This document shows positions 25,796 through 33,631 of a stretch of 54,156 nt of DNA, in pieces. The stretch's first letter is position 1, and every line of letters begins with the position of its first letter. Both the position numbers and the translations under genes were made by a program. The notes beneath the pieces are model-generated. The model ran no database searches. It was not told the origin of the DNA and saw only the letters and a program-made list of their open reading frames with translations. The stretch comes from Chloroflexota bacterium. GTDB taxonomy: Bacteria; Chloroflexota; Anaerolineae; B4-G1. The stretch spans positions 1 through 54,156 of the forward strand of contig JAAZAN010000009.1 in NCBI GenBank assembly GCA_012514315.1, read 5' to 3'.

Positions 25796-28700
25796 GGACA
25801 GAGGTAACCTGTCACGGCAGCTGCCTGATATGGCTGATTCTCCCCGGGGTGTGCCGATGTCTGCCTCCGTGTGTTGCTGCACCAGCCGGATCACGGCGGC
25901 GCCGTAGCGTTCGAGTCGCTTGGGACCGAATCCCTTCACTTTGGCCAGGGCCTCACGTGTTGTGGGGCGAACTACTGCGAGATCGCGTAGCTGGCTGTCA
26001 TGGAGGACTACATAGGGTGGCACTTTCTGAGATCGAGCCTCGTGACTCCGCCAACTACGCAGTGCGTTCAGGAGAGTTTCGTTCGCGGTAGCATCGCCTT
26101 GGGATTCCGGGCCTGGCGCCGGTGTCCGGGGCGCTGTCTCTGTCTGCACCGTAGTGTCCAATACTGAATGATCGCGAAGGGCGCGCCTCCCGAGTTCGGT
26201 GAGTTCCAGTACCTCGCCTCCGTTGCCGATCGAACGTGCAGCCAGGAGGCCGGTTGTTCTTAGCGCATCGAGCATCTGCGCGATGGCGGTTCGTGAGCAG
26301 AAGGCCAATGCCCCGAACTGCGGGTTGCTCAGTGCCGCAGGGTGCAGCGAGCGGCGGTAGCGGGGGGTCTGTCCTTCTCCTCTCAAGATGCTCGTCAGTG
26401 TAGATCGGCCCCAGCCCCATTGTGATGCTGCCAGACACTCGAGCACGAGTGTCAGCTGCTGCCATTCGTCGGGTAGATCGGAGTCATCGGGTGCAGCAGC
26501 CTCCACGCAATTGTCGCATGAGGAGCAACGGTCCAGTCTCCGACTCCCCAGATAGGTACTGATGTACCCGTGTCGACATCTACGGGTCTTGGCGTACGCC
26601 AGGATGTCGTCAGCGCGCGATGCCTGAATCGTCGCGTACCGTTCGAGCATCGTGTTGATCTGGTCAGCAACCCTGTGGGGCGCAGGGGGCAGTTCTAGCA
26701 GCAGGTCGCGCCCAGCTGGGCGATAGCCGATCAAGCCACGGTCGGCCCACTGCAGTATGGATGTCTCAATCTCGCTGGGCGGCACGCCAGCCTGACGCGC
26801 CGCCTCGCTCAGGTCCACGTCGAGCCACTGGTCCGGGCGGAGGTGGCTGTGCCGGTAGATCGCTAGAAGAGGTTCCGGTAGCGCGGTCTCCGGCACAGCG
26901 CTGTTGATACAGATGGAAGCGCTGCGTGGCAAGTCAGGCCCTCGACGGATCAGGTCGACCTCCTCCAATAGACTGATCGCGACTCTGACGCGTGTATCGT
27001 TGGCCATCACATCTCTCTCGATGTCCCCGATGGCGATGTGGCCCCAATCCGCCGTGCCCAGCCGTCGCTTGATTGTGGCATACACCTGCCTCAGGAAGTC
27101 AACCGAGATAGTGTCCAGTTTTTGCCGCCGGGTCAGCGTGCTCCTGTCGGCTGATGACCACATGAGCAGACATCGAGCCGGCTCTCCATCGCGTCCAGCG
27201 CGCCCAGCTTCCTGGTAGTAGGTCTCCACTGACGGCGGTGGTGCATAGTGCACGATGAACCGGATGTCGGGCTTGTCAATGCCCAGTCCAAATGCCACAG
27301 TGGCCACGACGACACGTACACGGCCGTCCATGAACGCATCCTGGACTGCTGCGCGATCCTGAATCCCAGCATGGTAGTGTTCTGCCTCCACGCCATACCG
27401 GCGTAGCATTGCGGCGATCTCCTCGCAGCGCGCTCGTGTTCCGGCGTAGACGATCCCGCTGCCTGTCTCAGAGCGGCAGAACGATACCAGATAACGCAGC
27501 TTGTCATTCACATTGCTGGCGTTGAAGACTTGCAGATGCAGATTGGGGCGGACCGCATCCCCGATGATGACGTGCACACGCTTTTCCCTGTCCTCTCCCG
27601 CTGCGTAGATGTGGCGGAGAATATCTTGTCGGATCTGCGTTGGTGCTGTGGCCGTCATCGCCAACACGGGTGGGCTTCCGAGCACTTCTCGTGTCTGCGC
27701 GATGGTCAGGTAGTCTGGACGAAAGTCGTGCCCCCACGCACTGACACAATGCGCCTCGTCGATGACCAATCGGCTGACGCCGGCGGAACGCAGCGCGTGC
27801 AGAAATGGGGGTTGCCGCAGCCGTTCGGGAGCAGCATATGCCAGGCGGTATGCGCCTTCGGCTAGCTGCTCCTGTCGCCATCGCAGCTCATCTCCGTCGA
27901 GACTACTATTGATTGTTACCGCTTTACCACGCAGCCCGGGCGGCAGCGAATCCACCTGATCCTTCATCAGCGCGATCAGCGGTGATATGACCAGGGTGAC
28001 ACCGCTGGAATCAAGGAATGCCGGCAACTGATAGCACAATGACTTGCCGCCTCCGGTAGGCAGTATCGCGAGCGCATCCTCGCCTCGCAGAACGCAGGCA
28101 ATTGTCTCCAGCTGACCTGGCAGCATGGATTCGAAACCGAAGGTCCTTCGTACTGCATGTTCAATGTGTATCCGTTCGCCTTCAGATATCGTGATGGGGG
28201 ACGACCGTGCTGGAACGCCTGCCCGCAACTGCGGTTCTGCGCGTCCAGCCACCTCCCCCGGCACTGGGGTTCCGTTCCGGCTTACTCCCACGCGAGCCCG
28301 CATGTCTGTCAGTTCTGCCTGGTAGAGGGCGCTCAATCGCTCATCAAGTTCCATCAGGTGGATCGTGTCACCGCTCCGTCTGAAGTACTCCCGAAGCCGC
28401 TGAAGCACGCTCACCGACAGCGGTCGCTGATCCGTGCCGCTTTCGAGCACCTCCACGGCGTAAGCATTGGCGCTCACCAGATCGGATTGATCTTCATACC
28501 AGGCGAGCATGCCCAGCATAGCCCCTTGGTTCCCTGGACGCAGCTCTCCCGACCGCCGATAATCCGCCAGCGCATTCTCGCGCTGCCCACGTGCTAGCTC
28601 GATCTCACCGAGTAGGTTCCATACCATCGCGCTATCCGGTCGTTTCTGAACCAGATCATCGGCCAGCTCATAGGCCGCGGTCAGCTCTCGGCACGCCAGG

Positions 28701-29008
28701 TGGACGCGGGCGAGCAGCGCTTGGGCGCTGGATGAGGACTTGATGTCCAAGCGCTTCTTCATCAGTGGCCGGGCTTGCTCGGGGCGCCCACCGGCCAGTA
28801 ACATCTGCACGTACAGATCCAGCAACGAGACGAGGGCCGGATACAGCGTGATGAGCGTGTCCAGGCATCGTTGCAGCGTGTTCAGGTGGGTCCAGCGCAG
28901 GAGAAAATGCAGTAAGGCGCTTCTTTGGCTTGCTGAGAGGCGACGAACTCGGTGGGGATCCTGGCAGAACTCCAGCAGATCTTGGGGCGGGTCAGGCTGA
29001 AAGGCCAT
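25754..29008 (-). CDS. RecQ-family DNA helicase with a TPR-like N-terminal extension
   Basis: A 1084-residue superfamily 2 helicase, much longer than ordinary RecQ (about 600). Residues 1-270 are helical with TPR-like repeats (ARVHLACRELTAAYELADDLV, then WNLLGEIELARGQRENALADY). From about 280 follows RecQ: FGFESMLPGQLE, Walker A PTGGGKS (317-323), VIDEAHCVSAWGHDFRP (DEAH), MTATAPTQIRQDI, and the motif VI region VHYAPPPSVETYYQEAGRAGRDG. A zinc-binding RecQ-Ct (CRHGYISTYLG...CSSCDNC), a winged-helix-like part and a C-terminal HRDC domain (LRDLAVVRPTTREALAKVKGFGP is the core) complete it. The ATG overlaps the dual-OB gene's end by 17 bases. It belongs with DUF488 genes in one cassette. Confidence 0.95.
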   Translation of the reverse strand: MAFQPDPPQDLLEFCQDPHRVRRLSASQRSALLHFLLRWTHLNTLQRCLDTLITLYPALVSLLDLYVQMLLAGGRPEQARPLMKKRLDIKSSSSAQALLARVHLACRELTAAYELADDLVQKRPDSAMVWNLLGEIELARGQRENALADYRRSGELRPGNQGAMLGMLAWYEDQSDLVSANAYAVEVLESGTDQRPLSVSVLQRLREYFRRSGDTIHLMELDERLSALYQAELTDMRARVGVSRNGTPVPGEVAGRAEPQLRAGVPARSSPITISEGERIHIEHAVRRTFGFESMLPGQLETIACVLRGEDALAILPTGGGKSLCYQLPAFLDSSGVTLVISPLIALMKDQVDSLPPGLRGKAVTINSSLDGDELRWRQEQLAEGAYRLAYAAPERLRQPPFLHALRSAGVSRLVIDEAHCVSAWGHDFRPDYLTIAQTREVLGSPPVLAMTATAPTQIRQDILRHIYAAGEDREKRVHVIIGDAVRPNLHLQVFNASNVNDKLRYLVSFCRSETGSGIVYAGTRARCEEIAAMLRRYGVEAEHYHAGIQDRAAVQDAFMDGRVRVVVATVAFGLGIDKPDIRFIVHYAPPPSVETYYQEAGRAGRDGEPARCLLMWSSADRSTLTRRQKLDTISVDFLRQVYATIKRRLGTADWGHIAIGDIERDVMANDTRVRVAISLLEEVDLIRRGPDLPRSASICINSAVPETALPEPLLAIYRHSHLRPDQWLDVDLSEAARQAGVPPSEIETSILQWADRGLIGYRPAGRDLLLELPPAPHRVADQINTMLERYATIQASRADDILAYAKTRRCRHGYISTYLGSRRLDRCSSCDNCVEAAAPDDSDLPDEWQQLTLVLECLAASQWGWGRSTLTSILRGEGQTPRYRRSLHPAALSNPQFGALAFCSRTAIAQMLDALRTTGLLAARSIGNGGEVLELTELGRRALRDHSVLDTTVQTETAPRTPAPGPESQGDATANETLLNALRSWRSHEARSQKVPPYVVLHDSQLRDLAVVRPTTREALAKVKGFGPKRLERYGAAVIRLVQQHTEADIGTPRGESAISGSCRDRLPLSSDTELDGPDTGHG

Positions 29009-29723
29009 CGTTGGGCTCCCATGTGTAGTCGGGCACGGTATGTACGCCGATGACGAGCGGCCAGTGTTTCCCCTGCCAGGGTCGGCTCAGCCCGACCGCC
29101 AGGTAGATAGCGTCAGCCTCCAGCCGTGCGAGGAGCTGTCCGTGGTCCAGTGTCAGTGCCCGTTCTCGTCCCTCCAACCAGATCCTTCCCTTCGCCCGCC
29201 ATTTCAGGTCGGTCACGGTCACGCCCCGTGGCGAGTTGATGTAAGGGATGTTGGCATCGCCTGTGAGCTCAAAACCCATTCGCGATTGGTACTTGCCAGA
29301 GTAGCGATCTAGGGTGAAGAGGGCCCAGACTCGCTGTGGCTCAACGAGACACAGTGAGCGCTTATGGTTGATCAGGACATCCTCTGGACGGCGGTCCAGA
29401 TGGTTGGCGAAAAACCGTGCGCGTCGCTCGCCTTCCAGACGTCGCACCACCCTGGGTCGACTGTGGACAAAGTCCACGACCCAGTCCTCGACATGCGGAG
29501 GGTTCGGTCTTGGCTGCGTCAGATTCAGCGACACAACGTCGCTACACTGAATGGGCGCCCCTTCAACGGTGGTCATATCGCCGGGTAAGAGCGTATCGAA
29601 TTCGCGAACAGGGCGGACCCACTGGAGCACGCTGGCGGGGTCGCGATCTCGGGTGACACCTGCTGTACAGATGCCAGTGTGCATCTCGGTCATAGCCAGT
29701 ATGAGGACTTCCTTGTTGGGCAT
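28992..29723 (-). CDS. Dual-OB-like domain protein (tentative)
   Basis: A 243-residue soluble protein beginning ILAMTEMHTGICTAGV and WVRPVREFDTL, then beta-rich segments (VWALFTLDRY, then MGFELTG and TVTDLKWRAKGR) and a C-terminal IYLAVGLSRPWQGKHWPLVIGVHTVPDY. This resembles the dual-OB domain proteins that occur beside DUF488 genes and are suspected nucleic-acid-binding components; the assignment is from memory of the pattern, not a search. The ATG sits behind GGAGGAG. It overlaps recQ by 17 bases and lies 90 bases after the first DUF488 gene, so the cassette order is DUF488, DUF488, this gene, recQ. Confidence 0.7.
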   Translation of the reverse strand: MPNKEVLILAMTEMHTGICTAGVTRDRDPASVLQWVRPVREFDTLLPGDMTTVEGAPIQCSDVVSLNLTQPRPNPPHVEDWVVDFVHSRPRVVRRLEGERRARFFANHLDRRPEDVLINHKRSLCLVEPQRVWALFTLDRYSGKYQSRMGFELTGDANIPYINSPRGVTVTDLKWRAKGRIWLEGRERALTLDHGQLLARLEADAIYLAVGLSRPWQGKHWPLVIGVHTVPDYTWEPNDGLSA

Positions 29724-29813
29724 GAGTCTCCTCCCGGGAGCGGTTGGCCGGTCCGCCGGAGGTGAACCGCGTTGGCCCCCGTCAGAGCCCCGCTGGCATC
29801 GGGGGATACAACA

Positions 29814-30254
29814 TCACAGATGAACGATCTCCAGGTCCGGTATGTGGGTAGCCCAATACTCCGCCACCAGGCGACGATGGCAATGATCGGCCGTTTCCTC
29901 GGCGCACAACAGGCAGGGCGCTCGGTATCTTGACAGGATCTGACGACCGATCTGCTCTGCGTTGGAGTCTTGCAGTCCTGGTATGAAGGCAGCCTGGTAT
30001 GTGTCCCAATCACCGTCGGATCGATAGGCGTCCAGGACTTCCGGTGCGGGGGCAAGTTCGGGGTGATGCTCGTACGCGATGTCGAACCCCTCTGTCAGGA
30101 GAAAGGCCAGATCGTCGCGTTTGGTGTATCCAGCCAGGTGGGACGTGTTGCGTAACCGGACATCGATCACGGCATCGATACCCGCCGCCCGGAGCTGCCC
30201 GATGAATGCACTCAATGGCTTGCGATGGTAACCGATGGTGTAGATAGTCGTCAC
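29814..30254 (-). CDS. DUF488 family protein (second of the pair)
   Basis: A 146-residue DUF488 protein: TIYTIGYHRKPLSAFIGQL at the start, IDAVIDVRLRN (the family's DVR motif), FDIAYEHHPELAPAP and the C-terminal CLLCAEETADHCHRRLVAEY with conserved Cys, Glu, His and Arg. The family is biochemically unassigned and often sits near nucleic-acid enzymes. Starts with GTG at 30254 behind GGAGGGT. It begins 28 bases after its paralog. The two share the fold but differ in the DVR loop (NTSHLAGYTKRDDL here against SQPHSRWVPQFNRETL). Confidence 0.92.
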   Translation of the reverse strand: MTTIYTIGYHRKPLSAFIGQLRAAGIDAVIDVRLRNTSHLAGYTKRDDLAFLLTEGFDIAYEHHPELAPAPEVLDAYRSDGDWDTYQAAFIPGLQDSNAEQIGRQILSRYRAPCLLCAEETADHCHRRLVAEYWATHIPDLEIVHL

Positions 30255-30282
30255 AGGCTTTCACCCTCCGAGTCGTGCTCGG

Positions 30283-30804
30283 TCAGAACAACGTGAGCTG
30301 TTGGGCAATGTACTCGCCGGCAAGGAGTCCACCGTCCGATTCGATATGCCACACGACAGCATCCCGGGCTAACAAAGTCTGGCTAATGAGCAGGTGACGA
30401 TGACACATGCGGTGATCCCCTTCGCTGCACATGATAGCCACCCGCTCGTTTGTCGCCAGCGCCAGGAGCCGGGCGATGGCCTCTTGGTACGAGGCCATCG
30501 CCTCCATCCGTCTATAGTCTGGCCGCTCCTCCCCCGGCACGTACAACGCCGGGTCATCTGGACGGCCACCCAACACGTCCCCCATGTACAAGTAGCGTAT
30601 TCCGGCTGCGTCCAGGTCTTGTGCTAACGTCTCGCGGTTGAACTGTGGAACCCAACGGCTATGTGGCTGGCTGCGCACGTCAACGATGGTGGCGATCTCA
30701 TAGCGCACTAGCAGGTCGAGAAAAGCGGTCGTCGTGTGATTGCTGTGCCCGATCGTGTATACGACGGAATGCGGTTCGGCGGAGTGTGTCAAGACGTTCT
30801 CCAT
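30283..30804 (-). CDS. DUF488 family protein (first of the pair)
   Basis: A 173-residue DUF488 protein, first gene of the cassette. Marks: VVYTIGHSNHTTTAFLDLL, ATIVDVRSQPHSRWVPQFN, YLYMGDVLGGRP, YQEAIARLLALA and MCSEGDHRMCHRHLLISQ, the classic C-terminal CxE...CHR motif. Role unknown; possible nucleic-acid or modified-base function is inferred from neighbours. A plausible promoter lies at 30899-30927. Confidence 0.93.
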   Translation of the reverse strand: MENVLTHSAEPHSVVYTIGHSNHTTTAFLDLLVRYEIATIVDVRSQPHSRWVPQFNRETLAQDLDAAGIRYLYMGDVLGGRPDDPALYVPGEERPDYRRMEAMASYQEAIARLLALATNERVAIMCSEGDHRMCHRHLLISQTLLARDAVVWHIESDGGLLAGEYIAQQLTLF

Positions 30805-30898
30805 TGCCTGTAGGTGATGCCGCAGTCATTGCCGCGGATCCGATGCCTGAGGCCCCTTCTTCTACGGCGGCGCCCGGCGTGAGATGGATCGCGCCCCT

Positions 30899-30927
30899 AT
30901 TGTACCGAAGGGCGCAGTGTGCAGCAA
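30899..30927 (-). promoter_or_regulatory. Promoter for the DUF488-recQ cassette
   Basis: Minus-strand TTGCTG (30927-30922), 17 bp, TACAAT (30904-30899), about 95 bases before the first DUF488 start. Confidence 0.5.
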
Positions 30928-30987
30928 GTCAGCCTGTCAGGTCAAATGATATGATCTTACCCAACTGTCGGCCGGGCACAGATCGAG

Positions 30988-30993
30988 TATAAT
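30988..30993 (+). promoter_or_regulatory. -10 box for the lysine-rich mini-gene
   Basis: A perfect TATAAT preceded by GAG (GAGTATAAT). No clear -35 is present at 16-18 bp, so the promoter may rely on an extended -10 or an activator. Predicted start near 31000, about 50 bases before the ATG. Confidence 0.45.
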
Positions 30994-31051
30994 CACAGTG
31001 TTAGTCCTTAGCGGTGAGTATGTCCTGTCGTCAACACAACCTGGAGGGAAC

Positions 31052-31141
31052 ATGGCGAAGAAAGCTGCCAAGAAGGACAAGAAGAAGGACAAGGGCAAGA
31101 AGAAGAACAAGAAGGACGGCGGAAAGAAGAAAGACAAGTAG
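31052..31141 (+). CDS. Lysine-rich 29-residue protein
   Basis: A very short ORF (ATG to TAG, 29 residues) of extreme composition: 17 Lys, 4 Asp, 3 Gly, 3 Ala, 1 Asn, 1 Met, with no aromatic residue. It begins MAKKAAKKDKK and ends GGKKKDK. A strong ribosome site (GGAGGG) lies four to five bases before the ATG and a TATAAT box lies upstream, which argues for a real gene. Composition resembles lysine-rich tails of histone-H1-like or nucleoid proteins, so nucleic-acid or ribosome binding is a fair guess but not shown. It ends six bases from the stop of the convergent glycoside hydrolase. Confidence 0.6.
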   Translation: MAKKAAKKDKKKDKGKKKNKKDGGKKKDK

Positions 31142-31147
31142 ACGCAT

Positions 31148-32266
31148 CTATCTGGTATAATCCTGGACCTCCAGGTAGATGACAAGAGGCTCGAAGTCCG
31201 GCGTCACGAAGGCGTAGTAGTCCTGGTAGTTGCGTGTCGAGCTGGGATAGCGGAACGCCCACATAGCGACCGACCGGCACCAGGGCCAGTTATTGCGCGC
31301 CCACTGGTAAGCGCCGATTGTGTACTCGATGCGTTGAGCCGGGCGCACGGCGTGGATCCATCGGGGATGATCGTTCCACCCAGCCTCTGTCACGTAGATC
31401 GGCTTGTCCGAATCGCCGTATGCGGCCATCACCTCGCGCAGTAGCTCCGTTCGCCGGAAGTTGATGATGCCTGGATCCGGTGGGTCGTCGGGTGGGCGGG
31501 TGAGGCCATACGCGTGGACGGCGAGTGCGTCGAAGCTGGCCTCGGCGCCAGCCCGGTACATGCGCTCGAGGTAGGCGAGATCGTTCAGCCCCGCTGCGCT
31601 TCCTTCGCCCTCTAGCGTGGGCGCCAGTGCACCGGCTAGGACGACCACGTCTGGGTTGGCCGCGTGTGCGCGCCCGTAGACGGCATGCAGCAGCTCAGTG
31701 TACCCTTCCGGGTCGACGGGCCGGTAGCCCCACTCGAAGCTGAGGTTGGGCTCGTTCCAGATGATGATGTGGTCAATCTCGTCGTGATACCGGGCCACGA
31801 AAGCCGCGACGAACTCCGCGAACGCGTCATATTGCTCGGTGTCCAGGTAGCTGAGCGTCGTCTCCTGCATGGCTGGGTTGGGGCGGGCCCATGCCGGCAC
31901 CCAACCGAGACGGGCAATCACAGTGAGTCCCTGGTTTGTGGCGTGCTCGATGACCATATCGCTGTGGCCCCATGAGTACCTTCCCTCGTTGGGCTCGATG
32001 TAGGGCCAGGGGAAAAACTCAACGATCCATGGCGCCCCCATCTCCCGCACCATGCGCATTGTGCTCTGAATCTTCCATTCCTCGACCTCATCGGTGAGAC
32101 GTGTGTGTACGCCGACGAGAGGATTCGACGTGACTACCTGTTGCGGGACATCCTGTATCACCGGGATCGGGACCGGCCCAGTGATCCACGCGATGAAGAC
32201 AAACAGGGCTGCGAGGGCCAGGTGGAACAGCTTGATTTGAGCGGTGGACTGAACGTCTGTCGACAT
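31148..32266 (-). CDS. Membrane-anchored clan-A glycoside hydrolase
   Basis: A 372-residue (beta/alpha)8-type glycoside hydrolase. An N-terminal TM (LFHLALAALFVFIAWITG) acts as signal anchor. Catalytic features of clan GH-A are clear: IIIWNEPNLSFEWG (Asn-Glu, acid/base) and YVTEAGWND (nucleophile Glu), with EFFPWPYIEPNEGRYSW and FDALAVHAYGL as barrel strands. It resembles GH39/GH5-like enzymes found in Chloroflexota; the exact family is uncertain. The ATG overlaps the stop of the ADP-ribosylglycohydrolase gene (TGATG), so translation is coupled. It likely acts outside the membrane on a glycan feeding the upstream catabolic genes. Confidence 0.85.
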   Translation of the reverse strand: MSTDVQSTAQIKLFHLALAALFVFIAWITGPVPIPVIQDVPQQVVTSNPLVGVHTRLTDEVEEWKIQSTMRMVREMGAPWIVEFFPWPYIEPNEGRYSWGHSDMVIEHATNQGLTVIARLGWVPAWARPNPAMQETTLSYLDTEQYDAFAEFVAAFVARYHDEIDHIIIWNEPNLSFEWGYRPVDPEGYTELLHAVYGRAHAANPDVVVLAGALAPTLEGEGSAAGLNDLAYLERMYRAGAEASFDALAVHAYGLTRPPDDPPDPGIINFRRTELLREVMAAYGDSDKPIYVTEAGWNDHPRWIHAVRPAQRIEYTIGAYQWARNNWPWCRSVAMWAFRYPSSTRNYQDYYAFVTPDFEPLVIYLEVQDYTR

Positions 32267-33225
32267 CAGGACGGCGTGATCAGCCGTTCCGCCAGTTGAA
32301 GCGCGTCCGCCGGCCAGAAGCGCTTGGGGCGTGGTCGGTGCACGCGCGGGTTGCCCGCTGCCGGGCGGCAGTTCAGGATCGTCTCCACCCATTGCTCGGG
32401 TACCGCGTCGCGCCCATAGACGGCGCCCAGCAGCGCGCCACAGATACAAGCGTTGGTATCCGTGTCGCCACCGCGCATGACTGTGTCCACCACGCCCTCC
32501 TCCAGGTTTGGCGCGTGGAGTAGCTGCCATAGGGCGTTGCCGAATGCGATCAGGACCCAACCCTGCTGGTGGACGTACTCGGTGGGCGGGGCGTTGGCAG
32601 CGCCGTGGATGACCTTCAGAAGTTTCGGCGCCACGCTCGTGTCCTGGGCCCAGGCGACGATCTGGTGGTACAGGTCCTGGGTTCCGCATCCCGTGCGGAT
32701 GGCGTGGGCGATGGCCATGGCGAACAGGGTGTTGGCTTGCTTGCAGACCCAGTTTGGATGGGTCAATGCAGCGTCCTGACATGCCCATTCTGCCACCTGC
32801 TCCAGGTCGTAGTTGGCGCCGAAGATGCCCAGCGGACTGATGCGCATCATCGCGCCGTTGGCCTGACTCTTCGGATTAGGATGACCCCGAAGACCGCTGC
32901 GCACAGTCCCACCGCAATCGAATGGGTCCGAATCCAGCCAGGAGACGTAGCCCTTGAAAATCACCTCACGATCGTACTTGCTCTGATCGACCAGCAGCCG
33001 GGCGAGGGTCAGCGCCATCTCGGAATCGTCTGTCGGCTGCCCGGCAATCGTGTCCCAGTGACCGCCATCGACCAGCTTGCGCAGGCCGGCGGGGTGTTCG
33101 CGTCGGATCTGTTCCGGTCCCTCGAACTCCACCATGCCGCCGAGGGCGTCGCCCGCCAGCTGCCCGAGCAGGCACCCCTGCGCGCGGGAGATCACATTCT
33201 CGTCAGTGGGCCTGTGCTCTGTCAT
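32266..33225 (-). CDS. ADP-ribosylglycohydrolase family protein
   Basis: A 319-residue protein of the ADPRH/DraG family (dinuclear Mg hydrolases acting on ADP-ribosyl or other N-glycosidic bonds). Marks: QGCLLGQLAGDALGGMVEF, the metal motif QPTDDSEMALTL (about residues 64-75), ANGAMMRISPLG, and the second metal motif MRGGDTDTNACICGALLGA (about 248-266). Length is typical. GGAGGT precedes the ATG. It is coupled to a glycoside hydrolase and lies near sugar kinases and a second family member, which suggests glycoside or nucleoside catabolism rather than protein de-ADP-ribosylation; this is inference. Confidence 0.92.
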   Translation of the reverse strand: MTEHRPTDENVISRAQGCLLGQLAGDALGGMVEFEGPEQIRREHPAGLRKLVDGGHWDTIAGQPTDDSEMALTLARLLVDQSKYDREVIFKGYVSWLDSDPFDCGGTVRSGLRGHPNPKSQANGAMMRISPLGIFGANYDLEQVAEWACQDAALTHPNWVCKQANTLFAMAIAHAIRTGCGTQDLYHQIVAWAQDTSVAPKLLKVIHGAANAPPTEYVHQQGWVLIAFGNALWQLLHAPNLEEGVVDTVMRGGDTDTNACICGALLGAVYGRDAVPEQWVETILNCRPAAGNPRVHRPRPKRFWPADALQLAERLITPS

Positions 33226-33468
33226 CTGCTACCTCCATGAGACTGTGACCCAGGGGGTCGAACGTTACTTGATCTCGGCTCGTATGGAATCCCTGTATCT
33301 CATCAACTGAGGACTTTACTGGCATCAATGGTTGATGTCAAGCGGTCTTCGGAAGTGTTGCGGGAGAGAAAGGTGTCTCGCCTGCAAGTGCTCGCTGTGC
33401 CTTGCGCTGGTCGTGCCACAAGACAGCGGAGAGCCGCGTACCCAGTACGATATCCGCGTAACAACAGA

Positions 33469-33496
33469 AGACCTTCCCGTTAGTATGGGAAGGTCT
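33469..33496 (-). terminator. Terminator after tRNA-Asn
   Basis: Perfect 10-bp stem AGACCTTCCC/GGGAAGGTCT with an eight-base loop, followed on the minus strand by TCTGTTGTT. It ends the tRNA-Asn transcript. Nothing else is recognisable in 33226-33515. Confidence 0.75.
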
Positions 33497-33515
33497 GGCC
33501 ACACTCAAGACAAGG

Positions 33516-33588
33516 CTCCTCGGGTAGGACTCGAACCTACAACCAACCGGTTAACAGCCGGCCGCTCTGCCGATTGAGCTACCGAGGA
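33516..33588 (-). tRNA. tRNA-Asn (anticodon GTT)
   Basis: 73-nt minus-strand cloverleaf. Acceptor TCCTCGG/CCGAGGA, discriminator G; D-arm GTAGCTCAATCGGCAGAGC; anticodon loop CTGTTAA gives GTT; T-arm GGTTCGAGTCC. CCA is not encoded (CCT follows). Confidence 0.96.
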
Positions 33589-33603
33589 ACATCCACGCCC
33601 GCT

Positions 33604-33631
33604 ATTATACCCGGCGTCGAGGACTTGTCAA
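33604..33631 (-). promoter_or_regulatory. Consensus promoter of tRNA-Asn
   Basis: Minus-strand TTGACA (33631-33626), 16 bp, TATAAT (33609-33604): both hexamers perfect. The TGA inside the -35 hexamer (33630-33628) is the stop codon of the upstream gene. Confidence 0.9.

Noticed and set aside
30937-31280. Phe/Ser/Leu-rich minus-strand frames opposite the lysine-rich gene
   Set aside because: They are shadows of the Lys-rich codons; the sense strand has the ribosome site and -10 box.
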